A stretch of 64,000 nt of DNA from Agelaius tricolor (GCA_023055355.1 JALJCS010000015.1:13994501-14058500); one strand, 5' to 3'. Positions 13,641-27,640 are shown, counted from the first letter of the stretch. The notes: generated from the letters alone by a model not told the origin. Numbers and translations are program-made.

Positions 13641-16600
13641 TGTACTTAGAGCCCTGGTTCACCAAAACTGGCTGTCGTGAAAACAGTCAAGATGAGCTAC
13701 TTCAGTTATTTCCCCAGAGGAATTGCAGTGTTTAATGAAATAACTTACTTCTTTGTACTGGTGTTACAAGTGCCAACTAAATGAAGAAATTAGCATATTT
13801 ATTAGTGCTTGTCATCACTTAAAATTTGGGTTTTCATTAAATGCAGCTGTATGATTTTATATTTAGAAAGTGACTTTGATCTAACAGGTAGAGATGATTA
13901 ATTTAGTAAAGGTCTGGTCAAAAGCACGGTTGTACATTTCTCCTTGAAGCATCTGCTTATTTTCATGCTGCAAAACATCTTATTTTTCCTCTTCAGCATC
14001 TTTGTGCCAGCATTACCTACTACCAATGACTGTAACAGCTGATTTAGTAACACATTTTGGCACAAGCTGTATAAGGTACAATAAAACTCCACTTGATTTT
14101 TGCATCACAGCTTGTTTCTAGTGCTGGCAGTTGAGAGAAACCTTTTGTGCAAAGTGGGCAAATTTCAAGTGAAAAAAATGAAGCAAAAAAGTCCTTAAAA
14201 CCCCTTTTCTTCATCAAAATGCAGCTGAAACTTGAGCTTTGTAAGAGAATTATGTTGAAACATCAAACTGTCCACAAAATTTGGTCTATTTTTAAGTGGA
14301 GGAAAAATCACTTTTAGTTGTGCAAGTCAGTTCAAAGAGTTAAGAAATGTTTTGTTTGCAGACTCAGCTCTCTGAATTCCCCCAGAGCAGGTTGTCATCC
14401 TGTTTCCTGTGAGCTAGCTCTGGCAGAAACAGTGGGAGTGTGTGTAGTCAGTCCCAATCTGCCCCATCCCAAGTATCACTAAACTACACCAGTAAAGGTG
14501 TCTGGAAGTGAATCTGTCTGAAATTTTGTACTATCAAGGTGGGGTGAAGTAGTAACAAAAATACTTCTGTAAAAAAAAAAATGTAGCTCAGATTAGCATG
14601 GAGGCTGTTAATGAGCCTAAGTAAAAAGAAAGACTTCTGAAAAAAACAGCATGAATTACTTTTTAATTCAGGGGTGTTCTTGCCTAGACTGTACTTTTTT
14701 TCAGGAGATGCTATAAATCTGCCTGAGAAGAATGAAAGCATTTCAGCAAACCTCCTGTCGGCACTTTGCACCGTGCTGCTGCTGTGTACAGCATGAACAC
14801 CACAGCTTTTCTGGCTCTCCTGTCTTTACAGTGCAAAGCCTCACTCTGCTAATCCTGCTTCCACTGAAACTTTAAATAGAAGGTGAGGAAGAGGGATCAA
14901 GTCTCCAGTTCAAATAATTGATGGATTAACTCTGATTTGCTTATCTCAGAGGGCAGTAAGAACTGGCTTCCAGTGGTGAGCCCCACCTGCATTAGGAGCA
15001 TCTTGCTTGTCCTGACAAGGTTTCCTGCTGCACACTCATTGAAGGAGGCAGGCTTCCAGAAATATGTGGGAAACTACCTGGGTGTTTTAGAGGGTGTCTT
15101 ACTCCAAAAGTCAGCAAACTTAGTGCCAAGTCTGTGCAATTGGTTTTGCAGGGAAATTTCCTATTCCAGATGTGTGATAATTCCATGCTGAATCTTGTCC
15201 TCCAGTTCTGAAGTTGAACTGAGTACTTGTGGTAACTTGCTGAGTTAAAAATACTCAGCTAGTATTTCCCCTTAGACCAGGCAGAGCATTTTGCATCCAC
15301 CTCCCCCTTTCCTAAAAGCAAGCCACAATTAATCTTGGTTTCCAAAAGCAATTTTTATTTATGGAGTTGCAGAGCTCTCATTTGCCTACTGCTGGTTGCA
15401 TGTTCATCAGGTTATCCTCGTTCAGCACTTCACTAGGAACAGGAGGCCTCGGATCAGTGAAGGACAGATCACTGGAAAGCATGAGAGAAAAAGATATGTT
15501 TCAATTATTCTTTATCTTCCCAATTTTGTGTTGCAAGAACAAGTGGAGCAGCTTGATTTTCTGTCAGCAGTTGTTTTCTTGTGCAGTAGCAAATGGTTAC
15601 TTGAGGAAGTGGGACCATAGATTCTGCAACAGGGTAGCACTGCTTGTACTCAGAGAAGAAGCTTTGCAAGTTGCGATGAGCTGAATCCTCTGATATCTTA
15701 AATTACTTGCAAATGTGTGAATCTGTGGGAAACTACAGATCTAGTGCTTGTGGTAACAAGCCTGGGAGCTTAGTCAGAGCAGAACAGCCTTTCTGGCAGT
15801 GGTTTAAGTTGGATTTGGTGCAGAGGCTCCCTTGTGGTTGTTGCATGTTTTTTACAACTTGGTGGTTACCAGCAAAATGTTGGGTTTGCAAGTCTTGTGC
15901 CTTAAAATGTAATGACAAATATAACTGATGAGGAACAAATCAGCTTTTTGGCCATGCAGTACATTTAGCACAGGAAGGTGAGTGCAGAGCAGTGAAGACT
16001 TCAGAGTAAGTCCTGAAACACATTAATCCACAATTCACTCCCATTTCTCATCCAATTTGCCTGAAGAACTGGCAGTCACTTTGGCATGCTGGGCTCTTTT
16101 TAAAAAAAATTATTTATTTATTTATAAAAATTACTCTGTTTAGAATCAGACAAGCTGTTCTGTCAGCCTGTAAGTGTAACTTCCTCACAGGTTTGTGATC
16201 TTGGTTTCTTAGGGTAAGAGCTGCTCCCAGGACTTGAGATGGATCATAAAGATTTTTCTTGCTAGATTCTAGCCTGCTTTCAGGTTGAGCTGGGTCTGGG
16301 GATTGTTTCTGAGGGAGCAGGTTCATGATGGCTCAGGCTGATCCAAGTTAATGCTGCACTTACCCTGTGTCATCCTTTCCCCCAGCAGCACTGACCCTGG
16401 AGGCTGTTGTGTGTGAAATCATCTCGGTGGAAAGCAGGAAATAAAAACTCCTTACAGAAGTTTGTAAGGAGAAGCAAGGAGAGTGGTTTAAAGATTTTTT
16501 TGATCCTCCCTCGCCAACTGCTGCATGTTATAATTCACCAACTATTAATTTGTTTCCTGAGTTCTGACAGACTTCACTTAAAAGCACCAGAGTGTTTGCT

Positions 16601-18191
16601 TTGTAACATAGGTGCAGAGGAAAGCTCTGTATCACTGGACAGGGTTAGATGGACATTTAACTGTATTGCACCTCTGTGCATTGTGAACCTTCTGTTGCTG
16701 CTTGCCAGTGTGGGTGACAGTGGGATGTCAGTGCTTCAGCAACTGGAGAGGTGTGAAGATGGTGGGATTGTCAAGTGCTCTGCCAAGCAGTTGTACCACC
16801 TTAGTTGTTTAATACTCTTGAGTGTTTTATTTTGAATTTAATTGTTTTGAGGTTTGTCTGGGAAAAAAATAAAGATCATTTCTTCTGCATAAATAGGTGA
16901 AAATCAAAGTTATTTCACAGTATTCTGTTCTTGACCTCAGTGTGTAGGCTGGTTTGGTAATTTCCTAGATTATCCATTATAAAAATATCCTTGTTAATCT
17001 GGTTGCCTCAGGTAATCTGGTAGATGCTACGTGATAGTCAGAAATTTAAACCTGAATCTCCTAAATTTAATTTTGCAGGCTTCAGGAAGCCTGAAAATGT
17101 TACTTTTGGAATGCCTGGGTTGTGATTAAATTAAAATTGTCTGATCGTGGCAGTTCTTAATTTGCTCTAAGGCTTTTCTGTCCTTGCCTCTTGTTTTGGA
17201 GGGCAAAGAGGATGGAGGTAATGTATTGCTGTGTGCTGTAGTCTGGGCAAAGAGCACCGAACCATGTCTGTTGATGCCAAGCCTGGCACTCACCAGGAGC
17301 TGCATATTTAAAAATGTAGCTGATAAAAATGCATACAAAGGAAAAGAAAAATCTTTAAATGACCTTTACAAGCCCAGGCTATTCCATGATTCTATGATCT
17401 TGCTCTTGCTGTGTAAGTCATCTCACTTCCTTATTGTGCCATCTGAGTTCAAAGTGAGTTTGTATGAGATTTTGTGTGATAACTTTCTAATTATTGGAGG
17501 ATTGGAAAACCCCTAAGGGCTGTCTCTGAATGCTGAATAGTTGCTGGAGAAGATTTTGCTCTTGAATTCCTTCTCCATCTGCCCTTGTTTTTTTTTAGAT
17601 GCCTCAAACTGTTGTTGTGTCTCATTGGGATTCTTACCCAAGTGGTTCCATTGGACTGTTGAATGCTCACTTTCAGTATATATTTTGCTAAGACTTAATT
17701 TTCACTAAAAATATAAAAGTAAAATCATAAGTGTCTCCTAAGAGGTAGTATCTGTTCTTGTTGTGCCAGGTATTCTTTCTTCATACACATTTATCAGGCA
17801 TGCTCCTACTTCTTGATGTCATTTGGAAATATCTTACTTCTTCCTGAAGGAGATCTGTTTGATAAATGTTGTACCTCTGGTGTTCTGGGGTTTATCTCTC
17901 CTTAAAAACTGCCTTGGAAGAATTGTATGTATCCTCTACTCTGTACTGTGTGATAATCCTAAAATGCAGAAATAAATTAATAATCTGACGGGTACATTTT
18001 AAAGTTTTATTTTGCTTTTGCATGGAGATTGACACGGTTTTTCAGGCAACAGATTTGATTCTCACCCTGCACGAGACCTCCTCAAGGCTATTTAGAGATA
18101 TCTCAGGAGACCAAAGCAGGTGGTTTTGGTCTCAATGTTGGCCTGTGCTTACAGCATTCAGATCTCACCTTGCTCTGAGAATTGTGAGTAA

Positions 18192-18270
18192 GTTTTTCTT
18201 ATTGTGCAGATAGATAGGAATCTTATTGTGCAGATAGATAGGTTTTCTTATCGTGCAGATAGATAGGAAT
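18192..18270. repeat. Three-copy minisatellite
   Basis: Three tandem copies of a unit of about 22-28 nt share the core CTTATTGTGCAGATAGATAG. The third copy has C for T in TATCG. The spacers between cores differ (GGAAT against GGTTTT), so the array is imperfect. It lies in intron 1. Confidence 0.9.
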
Positions 18271-21200
18271 CTGCATGCAAGGGAAATGAAGGTTCATGTG
18301 GGGTGGAAAATTGCTTACCTGAGAGTACTGCTGTCACCTCTTCCCCTGAATGTCCTCAGAAGTGTGCCACTGCCTTTTTGTGGGTGTGCAAACCACATGA
18401 GCTTTGTGTGCCACTTGGATAAGAACAGATGAAATTCTTTAAGTCCCATTCTCAAGCATTATCTGTTGGGGAAACATCTTTATCCTGCTTATTGGTTAGG
18501 ACAAAATAATTTTCCCACATTACCAGGTTCTTCAGTGAGGATTGTCTGAGCTTTACCACCAGCTTACTGGAACTAATCCTGAAAACTCAGTATTGCCTGT
18601 TAGGCATTTCTGTGGCTTTAGAGATCAGAGATTTGCAGTTGTGTTTATTTCTTCAGCCATCACCAGGCCTCAGAAGTTCTGTACCTTGCTTGGGTGTGTC
18701 TCTTCAGGTAGTTTAATAGTTTGTGGCTATTGCAACCATCACCATTGACCAGAGTCTCGAATGAAGTGTTTTAATGCTATTAAGTGTTGATTGTTGTTGA
18801 CTGAATCCTTAAACTTTGAAGTTCTCTTTTGGACAGAATAGAAAATTCTGTTATAGCAAGAAGACAGCATAGTACTGCCTGAGAACTCGCCTGCAGCCCT
18901 TCCAGCCTGCCCCAGATTTTAGGTCTGTATTCCTGAGCTTTGTAATTGATTTTATTGTTTGTCAGGAATAATGGTAAGAAAGAATAACCAGCTGTTTCTA
19001 GAGCAGTTGAATTGTTGATTTAATTCCTGTGTTTTGACAAGTGAGAATTGTTCAGCAGTGGTGTTGGTGGTGGTCCTATGCAGAGCATTGTGCCTTGTGT
19101 TGGTACAGAGCTGTGGCAGTGATGAGCTTATTGCTGTTCTCCCCTCTGCCTCTCTCCCCCATTATTTTCTTCCTGTCATTATTAGCAGAAAAGCTGTAGG
19201 TGTGCTCAGTCTTTTTAATTGCAGCTTGTCTTTATTCATAGCTTTTTAAGTAGGAGTTATGGAAACAGTAATTGGGAGGATTTGCAGGCAGGTGTCTGGC
19301 TCTCCTGTGTCCCAGTAAGACATTTTTCTACTAATGTTGCTTTCCAGAAAGCTCTTCAAGCTCTCTTCTAAAATCCAGTACCAAATGTGGCTTTTTTTTT
19401 TTTTTTATGAAGTTGCTCATCTGTGCAAAGGTAGTCAGCTATAATTTATTTGGCTTGAGGGGAACTGATACTGACCTGGCTGCTTACCATGGTATCATTT
19501 TAAATCCCTTGAATTACCATTACAGTTCAGAATTTTCAAGCAAAGTGCTTGGTTTTATGGCTCTATCTAACTATTGAGATGAGCAGTTCAAGCTGAAAAA
19601 CCCTAGTGCTTTTTGGAAAGGAGCTCTCAAAACCACAAAATACATTAAAAGCCAAGCTTCGGTGGCAGAGTAGGCCAGTACCTATGGAGAAGTGTGCTGC
19701 AGCTCAATGTTCTGGGCTTCTTCTGGGAACAAGGTTAACAACTTAAACGTGTATCTAACTTTATAAGAAACTGCAGAGCTTTAAATAAGAAGATTTATGT
19801 ACAATTTTCTTTATTTTTATCCTTTATTCCATGTAGAGAACTGAAGAGAGGTACTTGGTTTGGTCCTGTAACAGGGCTTTTGTTTGCATATTCTGAAGTC
19901 AAGCAGAAATTTTATTTGGTAGTTTGTTACTAATCCCATGGAAACCTTGCCTTAGCACTGGCTGTAAAGACTTATTCATCTTCATTTTTCTGTTGAACAA
20001 TATTGAAGCAATTTTATCCAGGGTTTGCTTTTCGTTTAGTTATATAAAGAAAATGTTATGATTTATCCAGGTGAAAAGTTCTGCAGCTATGTACAGCACC
20101 ATGCTGGTCCTGTGCTTTTGAGGAAATTATACCCAAGCAAAGGTGGGAAAAAAATACATTTAGTTGGCATTTCAAAAGTAGTCTCTTAAAATGCCTCATG
20201 GGTTGCATCTGCCTTTCCCCTGTATTCCATACCCAGATTCCTAAATAGCTGAAGTGTGCCCTGTGCTGTGAATCAGGCCTGCCAGTGGGTTGATGACTCA
20301 TTTCCTTATTGGTGCAGATGTGTATAGTAAATGTTTCTGGATAACTCTTTTCATATGAAATGTGTGTCCTCTGTGGGAAATGAACACACAGCAATGGCTT
20401 TCATTAGGTGTGCACAAAAACTTCATCCTGAAGAAAAAGCTCAAAGGGCTTTTCTTGCTGAAGGAAAGGTTATCTTGGAAACTTCTGTGATCCCACTTGA
20501 TGGTTTTGGTTTTTGTTGGTTTTTTTTTTTTAATCTTGCTGTCCATCTTCAAAACAAGCTACCATTTATACCAGCACAATTCTTTAGGTAAATGCTATAA
20601 GCATTTATTTTAAGTTTCAATAAGACTCCTTTTGAGTGGCAATTTCTACCTTTTGGCCAGGAAGGAATGAAGCACTACTATATTTTTCACGTCAGTAAAG
20701 GCATTAGCACAGCAGGTTGGCTTAAAATTGTTTTAGATAAAATAGGTGTGCATTGCTGAAGTATAGCAGAAATTAGGTAGTAAAGTAAAATAAAGTGCAT
20801 TAGCCATGTGGCACTGCTGGAGTCTCCAAGAAGGGGAATGGCATTTGTGGTTTGGTGCTGGTGCTGGGGTGTGTGGCTGAGCAGTGCACCTGGGAGCCCT
20901 GCTGTGAGTCACTGAGCCTGGCCGCCCTCGCTCGCCAAGACATTTATAACTTGGGCTGATGTTGTGATGTATCATCTGTCTGAATGCAGAATGCCTAATG
21001 ATGTTGTGAATCAGCTGGTTTCATCTCGTCTTTCTGGTCTTTTTCTTGTCATGGCTCATGTGAAAGGAGAACCAGACACTAGGGAAATCAATTTACCACA
21101 ACAATCTGTGTGGCTCCCAGGCAGATTGATTTAAATAAGCAAGAAGCTTGGATTTGAATAATTTCAGTCTTGCTTGAACACTCTAGTAAACTTTCTAGAG

Positions 21201-22864
21201 CTTTCTAGTTTGGTGATACTATTTTGGAGCTAATCTTAGCTTTTATTGCTAAGCTTGGTATGTTTCCTGACTAAATTGATATGATCTGTAATTATTTAAA
21301 TTCTTGCATGTTAATGTTTCTATCTTTTTTTAATAATGTTTTAAAATGGCAAGCCATTATCTACTGAATTACTTCTCCATGTGTTAAGCTGCTTTTGGAT
21401 AGAAATGGGAAACTTAATTAAAATGCAGAAGATGAGTATTGTTGAAGTAGAACTAAAAGTACTCAAATACTGGATCAGAACAGTTGTTTTACATGGAAAA
21501 ATGCTTAATATATCAGTCTAGCTTTCCTGGTCATTGTGACCTTTGAGACTTGGGAACAAGGATTTTTTTTTTTAATTTCCTAATTATTAGAAAGAATTAC
21601 TCTCTTAGTTCCTGTTCAGAGCCTCATCTTCAAGGCATTGATGTGAATGCAGTTGTATTTGAGAATCTCTTTTGTCTGTACCTGTGGAAAGGGCTCATTT
21701 GTCAGAAGCTGGCAATGAGCTCACGGAGCAGGAGAAGGGTTGCCCTGGAAGTGTGTTAGCAGGTTCCCAAGTGGTGCATTTATGGCTTCAAGAGCAGAAG
21801 CCTCTGTGAGTCCCCTGTCACAGAGCTGTCCTCCAGTGTCCTCATGAATTTTGGATGTGGAACACCTTGCCCAGTCCAGTGGATTGATGGTACCATCCTT
21901 CACATGGACTTGGTGGTTGTTTTGGTTCTCAGTGCAAGGAGAAGGGACTCCTATTCTGGTTGCTTGTGCTTCCTTGAATTTCTTCTGTTTCTTGGTCAGA
22001 GGCAGGTGGTAGGTACCTCTCTATGACTAAGGCTTCACTTGGCATGTCCTCACCAGTGTTTTTTTGCCTGATTCAGAATACGTATATCTAAAATTCATTT
22101 TACTGAGGACAATGGCAAAAATGGTAACTAGAGCTGTTAAATTGTAGGTACAACAGGATGGACACTGCCTGACTGCCTTGAAGAGAGTTCCAGAACTTTC
22201 TGTTGAGTGCCTTTTAATTTTATTTATAAAGGATGGTGTGTTGCAAAGTTGATGGTAGGTTGTTTTCAGCTATTATATGGGAAATTCAGCTCAGTAGTGC
22301 CTTCTGAAGTGCAGGGTAGCATAGGGAGCAGGGTTTATTTTAGATGTGCATCTCATGGGCAGCCCTTCCTGTATGGGAAGAACTTGAAGTGGAGGGGGGG
22401 CATTGTGCTCTTTCTAGGACTCTCTAAAAATAGCCTTCAGATCTTTCTTGCTGAGTTCAGCAGGCAATGGTGAGAACCCAGCAAAACAGATCTCATGGGG
22501 GAAACTCATCCAGGGTTGGAGAAATCCTCTGGACTGCTAAGGCAATATCCTAATTCTCTGTTGCAGAGTGATGCTGCTCACAAGCTGCTCTTGTGGGCTG
22601 TGCTGTGGACCTTAATATGTGTTAGCCCTTTGTGCTTATTTGCTTATTCCCCCTGGGTACAAGTGCAGTGTTGTTCCTTAAGTGAATTTATCTTGGCCTC
22701 TCTAGTTTAATAGACTGCTTTCTTTTGAATAACCAGAAAGTTTTCAACAGAGAAGTTGCTTTGGAAGAATTGGAGAATGAGTAACAGACCAAGTCAGGCT
22801 TTTTCCTGGCGTGGGGTGATCTCTTAAAGTATTTTAAAATCCTGGCTTCTGGCCATTATTAGTG

Positions 22865-22903
22865 GTGTCAAGTCAAGAGCTTTTGTGGCTTTTGACTTGA
22901 CAT
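22865..22903. repeat. Near-perfect hairpin, 14-16-bp stem, 7-nt loop
   Basis: GTCAAGTCAAGAGC (22867-22880) pairs with GCTTTTGACTTGAC (22888-22901) with one wobble. The loop is TTTTGTG. One further base pair and a wobble extend the stem outward. It lies in intron 1. Confidence 0.88.
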
Positions 22904-25900
22904 GGCTCTTCTCAGCTCCCATGTTATGTTTGTCATATGAACTTACACTGGGAGTGTCCTATCAGTGTTTTCATTGCTGTCACTGTAGCCTTGGGAGCCT
23001 CAAGTTGCCATTGGATTCTCTCAGCAGCTGTGCAATACCTACAGCTTTCCAGTGAGCTTGTGAATGTTGTAATAAAGAAAGGATGGGCTCAGCTGAGGAA
23101 GGGTGGTGGCTGGCCCTGGTCATTGAGCATTTGTCAGATTTTTTTTGGTGTTTGAATAGTACTGTGATCAAATTGACACATACAGGGGATGATAGAGTCA
23201 GTGACTGCAGTTAGCATTTAAGTGAGAGAGAACTGAAACAGTTTATTTTAACAGAAGGGAGTTTCCCTACTCAGGACTCTGGTTCTTCACCTGCTTCTCA
23301 CTGCAGTAAAGTGAGTGATGTGCTGGGCCCCTGCAGATCTTCTGAGGAAAATTCCAGTGTTAGATTTCAAAGCCAGCTGTTAGGAGTGTCTGCACTGGCT
23401 GTACTCGGGGTGCTCTTGCTTTTGAGGAAGACTTCCCCATCACATTTCATCTCACAGGCAGGGTCCAGGGGACTTTGGACTTTCAGGAAATCTCTTGCAG
23501 TGTAATAGCACTGGAAAGCTGGTATGTGGGGTCTCTTGTAAATCCTTTCCCTCTTGTTGACATTACCAGATAACAAAACTGATGTTGAATACTGCATGGG
23601 AATTCTGGGTGACATAGACCACACAGAAGATTAAAATAGTCCTGTTCTTGTGGCAGCCAAGGACTAGTGCTGGGTGTTGTGTAAGAACCTCTACAGGCTT
23701 GTTCATCCATGTGTAATGTAATATCTATCATGTTTTGGAAGTAGTGATGTTAAATGTAATTGTTCCTCTCACCACTGTCCTGAAGGAAGAAGGGAAGACT
23801 TCAAATTATAATTGTTCTTCTTGTGGTTTGTGGTTAAGGCTGAAGTGGCTTCTCTGAAGCTTTTGATTTTTATTGCCTCTAAACAGAATAGCTGGCAGGA
23901 GTTAAAAATAGCAGAGTCTGCTTCCCACCTGTTTGGATGCTTGTCTTATTTTGGTTTGGAGGTGGAATGCATGAATGTAAATCGTTAGGATTAAAGCAAT
24001 GCTGCTCATGCCCAGAGCACGGGCAGGAGATGCAGGAGATGCTTATTGTGCCTTGGTGAGGATGGGCTCCTGATTGATGTGACATGTGTGCCTTGCTGGA
24101 AGAGGGGGAGGAAAGTGCTCCCTGGGGAGGGATCCTTGGGAGCACTGCATGGCTTTCAGTGTGGAAAATTGGAGTCATGAGCCTGCATGTTGAATAACAA
24201 AGACAAGTATGAATATTGGCTGGTGGAGTGTTTAGAGCATTGTTCACTCTGCTGAGTGAAGCAATAGCCCTTGGCAGGGGAGCCTGGTACTGGTTAGAGG
24301 TGCTCTCCAGCAGGGATGGTGTAATGGAGCTATGGGCAAGGGGGGATGTCAGTGCTTCTTGGCTTTGCTCTGCAGCACAGCACTCACTCCCCTGGGCTGT
24401 GCGAGTGGGGTGATGAGTAAGCAGTCTTTGCTCTGAAATCTGCACTTCTCTGCTTTGGTACATGGAGCTTTTGGTGTGCACTGTTTCTTAGCTCCTATAC
24501 AAAACTAATTTGCAAAGGATTTCTCTGGTTCCAGGCCATGTGCAGCCAAAACATGGTTCTCTGATGAACAAAGCATGGTTAGAACTCTGTTTTCATCCTA
24601 GGAGACAGGGGCTTTACCACTCCATGGACAACAGCCTTCTATTTTGTGTAAAACTGAATATTGCTTGTGAACTCTTAGCGACTTTTTGGAAGCTTTCTAT
24701 AAAGTTAAGCTCAACTTGGGGTACTAAAGGGTATACGCTGTCAAAAGATGTGGAGTCTCTGTATTGAGAATAAGTCACAGAATTTGACTTACAAAGGTTA
24801 CGAATGTATTTGATAAAAGCTCTTCATTAGCTGCTGCACTGGAATTATTTTTGAGACCTCCATTTCTTTCTTGGCTTGTTTGTCCTCTGCATCACCAGTG
24901 GATGCTGTGCAGTACTGCCAGTACTCATGCTGTTGCTTTTACCTCTACTGGAATACTCTGAAGTTTATTTGGGATGTTTCTGGTTGGGGTTAAGGCAGAA
25001 TGCCATCCAAAAAGATAGTTTGAAAGTAAAGTTGTCTCAGCATAGCTTGTGGACTGCTTGATGCTGCAGGTGGAGATGCCACTGTGCCCAGTAAACTCAG
25101 TGATGCTGGGAGGACTCTTCCATAACCCCATTAACTAACCTGGCAGAAACTGCTAAAATGACAAACAGTTTTCTGTTGATTTGCTGAGTTTTGGATGGTG
25201 CAATGGGTTTGAGTCAACTACAGGGGTGAGGAGGACAGCAGTCTCCCTGTCACCTTGGTTGGTGGGATAACAGCTCTCCTTCCCTTCTCCTTTTATCCTC
25301 TCTTGTGACTCTGCCAGCATCCTTGCATGCCTTTTGGTCCCTGAAGCTTTTTGCTGGCATTGTGAGAGAGCTTTCCAGGAGCAAATCCTGAAGCCTTCTG
25401 GCAGGATCTGCAGCTCAGTGTTGGTGCTATGCTTAGCAGCAGAGCTCTGTTGTGGAGGAGTGTTGTGGGAAACATTATATCTGGTAGCAGTGGTGCCAAA
25501 CTTAGGTGGCAAACCCATAATTTCAAGGTCTGTCTTGTTCCACAACTCATTAGGACTGCCTGGAAAACCTTTGAGAGGAGGAAGAGAGGGGACTAAGAGA
25601 AGAACAACCAAACATCTGGGGCAAATTTGCTTTGATTGTGCTGACTGTTGGAATATGCTCTGATGTGTGGATCTGTGTTGAAAGGAGAAAGGCTGAGAGG
25701 GCTCAGGGGCTTTAGAGTCCCCTATGCAGGGAGGCAGAAGCAGCAGGGACAAGAATGGCTGGTGTGAGAAGGCTGTGGCACTTCCAGCAGGGAGCAGCTG
25801 TGCAGCCTCTGAGCACCCACCCTGCAGCTTTGCACGGGTGGGAACAGCCAGCTCAGAGAAAGTGATTTGCTGGTAAGAGCCTGCAAAGATACTTGCCCTG

Positions 25901-26559
25901 TCAGGCAAATGGAATTGTGTTTCTATAAAATTGCACCTTGGTCTGTGGTCACTTCTGATGCACCGGAATTAAAGCTTGAACATTTTCTGTGCTTTTCCTG
26001 CCTCTGGTATTTGGCCATGGAGGGGGTCTCTGCTGTGCAGGAAAGCTACACAGCCTGCTGAGGACCTTGCTACACGTCTAATGTGAAACAAGCAAAACCA
26101 CTTTTGACTTCTATCAAAGCTACAACAGAAAGAGTAGGACTTGCTGAGCTTTCTTGGTGTTTGAAGCAGATACTGAATAGTGGATCCTCAAAGTATGAGG
26201 GGACAAGGCCTGCTTCATCCTTGTCTCCTTTTGACGTGACTGCTGAGCCAGAAGGACACACATGTTGTGCTGGGATTTTTGATGTTGCTTTGTGCTATTT
26301 TTTCTCAATAAGCATACTTAGCTTAATAGTGTCATACCCCTGGAGGATATAGAATGTCAGCAAAGGTGGAAAAGTTTTTGGAATGTAGAATTCAGTTAAA
26401 ACAGCTTTAAAAAGTAGCAGAATTTGATGTTTGGGCTGATGTGCCACTTGTGCTGTGTGTGTGCCAGATGACTAAAGAAATTGCTGCTGGTCCTGATAGT
26501 TTATTTTTTATGCACAAAGTTCTGTGTGTGTTTTCTTGTTTGTGTATAACTTGGGCTAA

Positions 26560-26800
26560 TACATTTACATAAACTAGAAACACCTAACCAATGTGGACAT
26601 AATTATTTGGGTAAATGATTTGCTGCATTGCAGACTTTAGCTCTGTTTGTAACTGGGAAAAATTATTTATGCGAAATAAGCAAAGTATATGGAAGCTAGG
26701 AGCGTACAGCTTTGGTGCATGATATATCCACAGTTACCATGCTTTAAAGTGGCTCTTTTCAAAGCATGGATGGTAAATATAAAGTGTTTTTGCTGACATG
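26560..26800. promoter_or_regulatory. Candidate conserved non-coding block
   Basis: An AT-rich block in intron 1 with ATAATTATTTGGG, TTATTTATGCGAAATAAG and an inverted repeat CCATGCTTT (26737-26745) / AAAGCATGG (26761-26769). The texture resembles conserved vertebrate non-coding elements. There is no direct evidence of function. Confidence 0.22.
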
Positions 26801-27464
26801 ACAACACGGGGTTTGTTTTTAGTACTAAGAGTTCACTGGCATTAGAGAGTATTTCAAGCTTGGCTTAACAAGTTTAACTTTCATTGCTCACTAAATGTGT
26901 AATTAAGTTACAACATCTTCTCATCTGTTTTGAACTTAAATTATCACTGGTTTTAACTTTCCTATCACACATGACTTTTTCAGGATTGCAGGATGTGTGA
27001 AAATGGTTTACTGTAGCCATATGCTTCTTGGCTCAGAACTCCAGGATGTTTCAGTAGGTTTGAAGCATGGGTGGTTGTGTGATGTGTGGTTTTTCTTTTA
27101 CAAAAGCTGTGTTGATTCTTGCCTAGACTACTCTATCTCCTCATGTTTCCAGAAATTCTTCTGCAGAATATTTTCTAGTGGTTGCATTGGAAAGGGATCA
27201 GGTTTGCAGGAGGGTGGCTCCACCAGATGTCTCCTTGATCCCTGCCTTGCATGTGGCCTGTGCTGTTTCCAGGTGTCCAGCAAGTCTACCTAGCTTGATA
27301 TCTGAGGATTGAATCACTTTATTGTGAGTTTGCTGTCCTGGCTGGGTGTGTTTGCTGAAGAGATGGCTCTTATCTGTGGGAAGGACACAGCTAAGAAGCC
27401 AATTGTCCCTTTATCAGCTCTCTGGCTTCCTCCTTAGATGCTTCCGGGTCAGCTTGACTTCCAC

Positions 27465-27640
27465 AGAGCTGTAGAACAGTTTGGGCTGGAAGGGACCTTG
27501 AAGGTCATCTCATTTCAACCTCCTGTCATGGGAAGGGACACCTTCTACTAGACCAGATTGCTCCAAGCCTCATCCAACCTGGGCTTAAGCACTTCCAGGG
27601 ACAGGTCATCCTCAGCTTCTTTGGGCAACCAGATTCACCA
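27465..27640 (-). mobile_element. CR1 LINE 3'-end fragment
   Basis: A second 5'-truncated CR1 tail in the same orientation as the copy near 2629. Marker segments are TTGGGCTGGAAGGGACCTTG, AAGGTCATCT, GACACCTTCTACTAGACCAG, TTGCTCCAAGC, ATCCAACCTGGGCTTAAG and TTGGGCAACC. It is less deleted than the first copy. The right edge may extend a little further. Confidence 0.88.

Noticed and set aside
16407..16835. 142-codon + strand open frame in intron 1
   Set aside because: No domain, no Kozak or promoter context, and several overlapping frames. It is most likely chance.
20921..20940. Small CpG cluster (GGCCGCCCTCGCTCGCC) as a promoter
   Set aside because: Only about three CpGs in 20 bp with no broader GC rise and no initiator or exon nearby, so it is weaker than the block near 46616.
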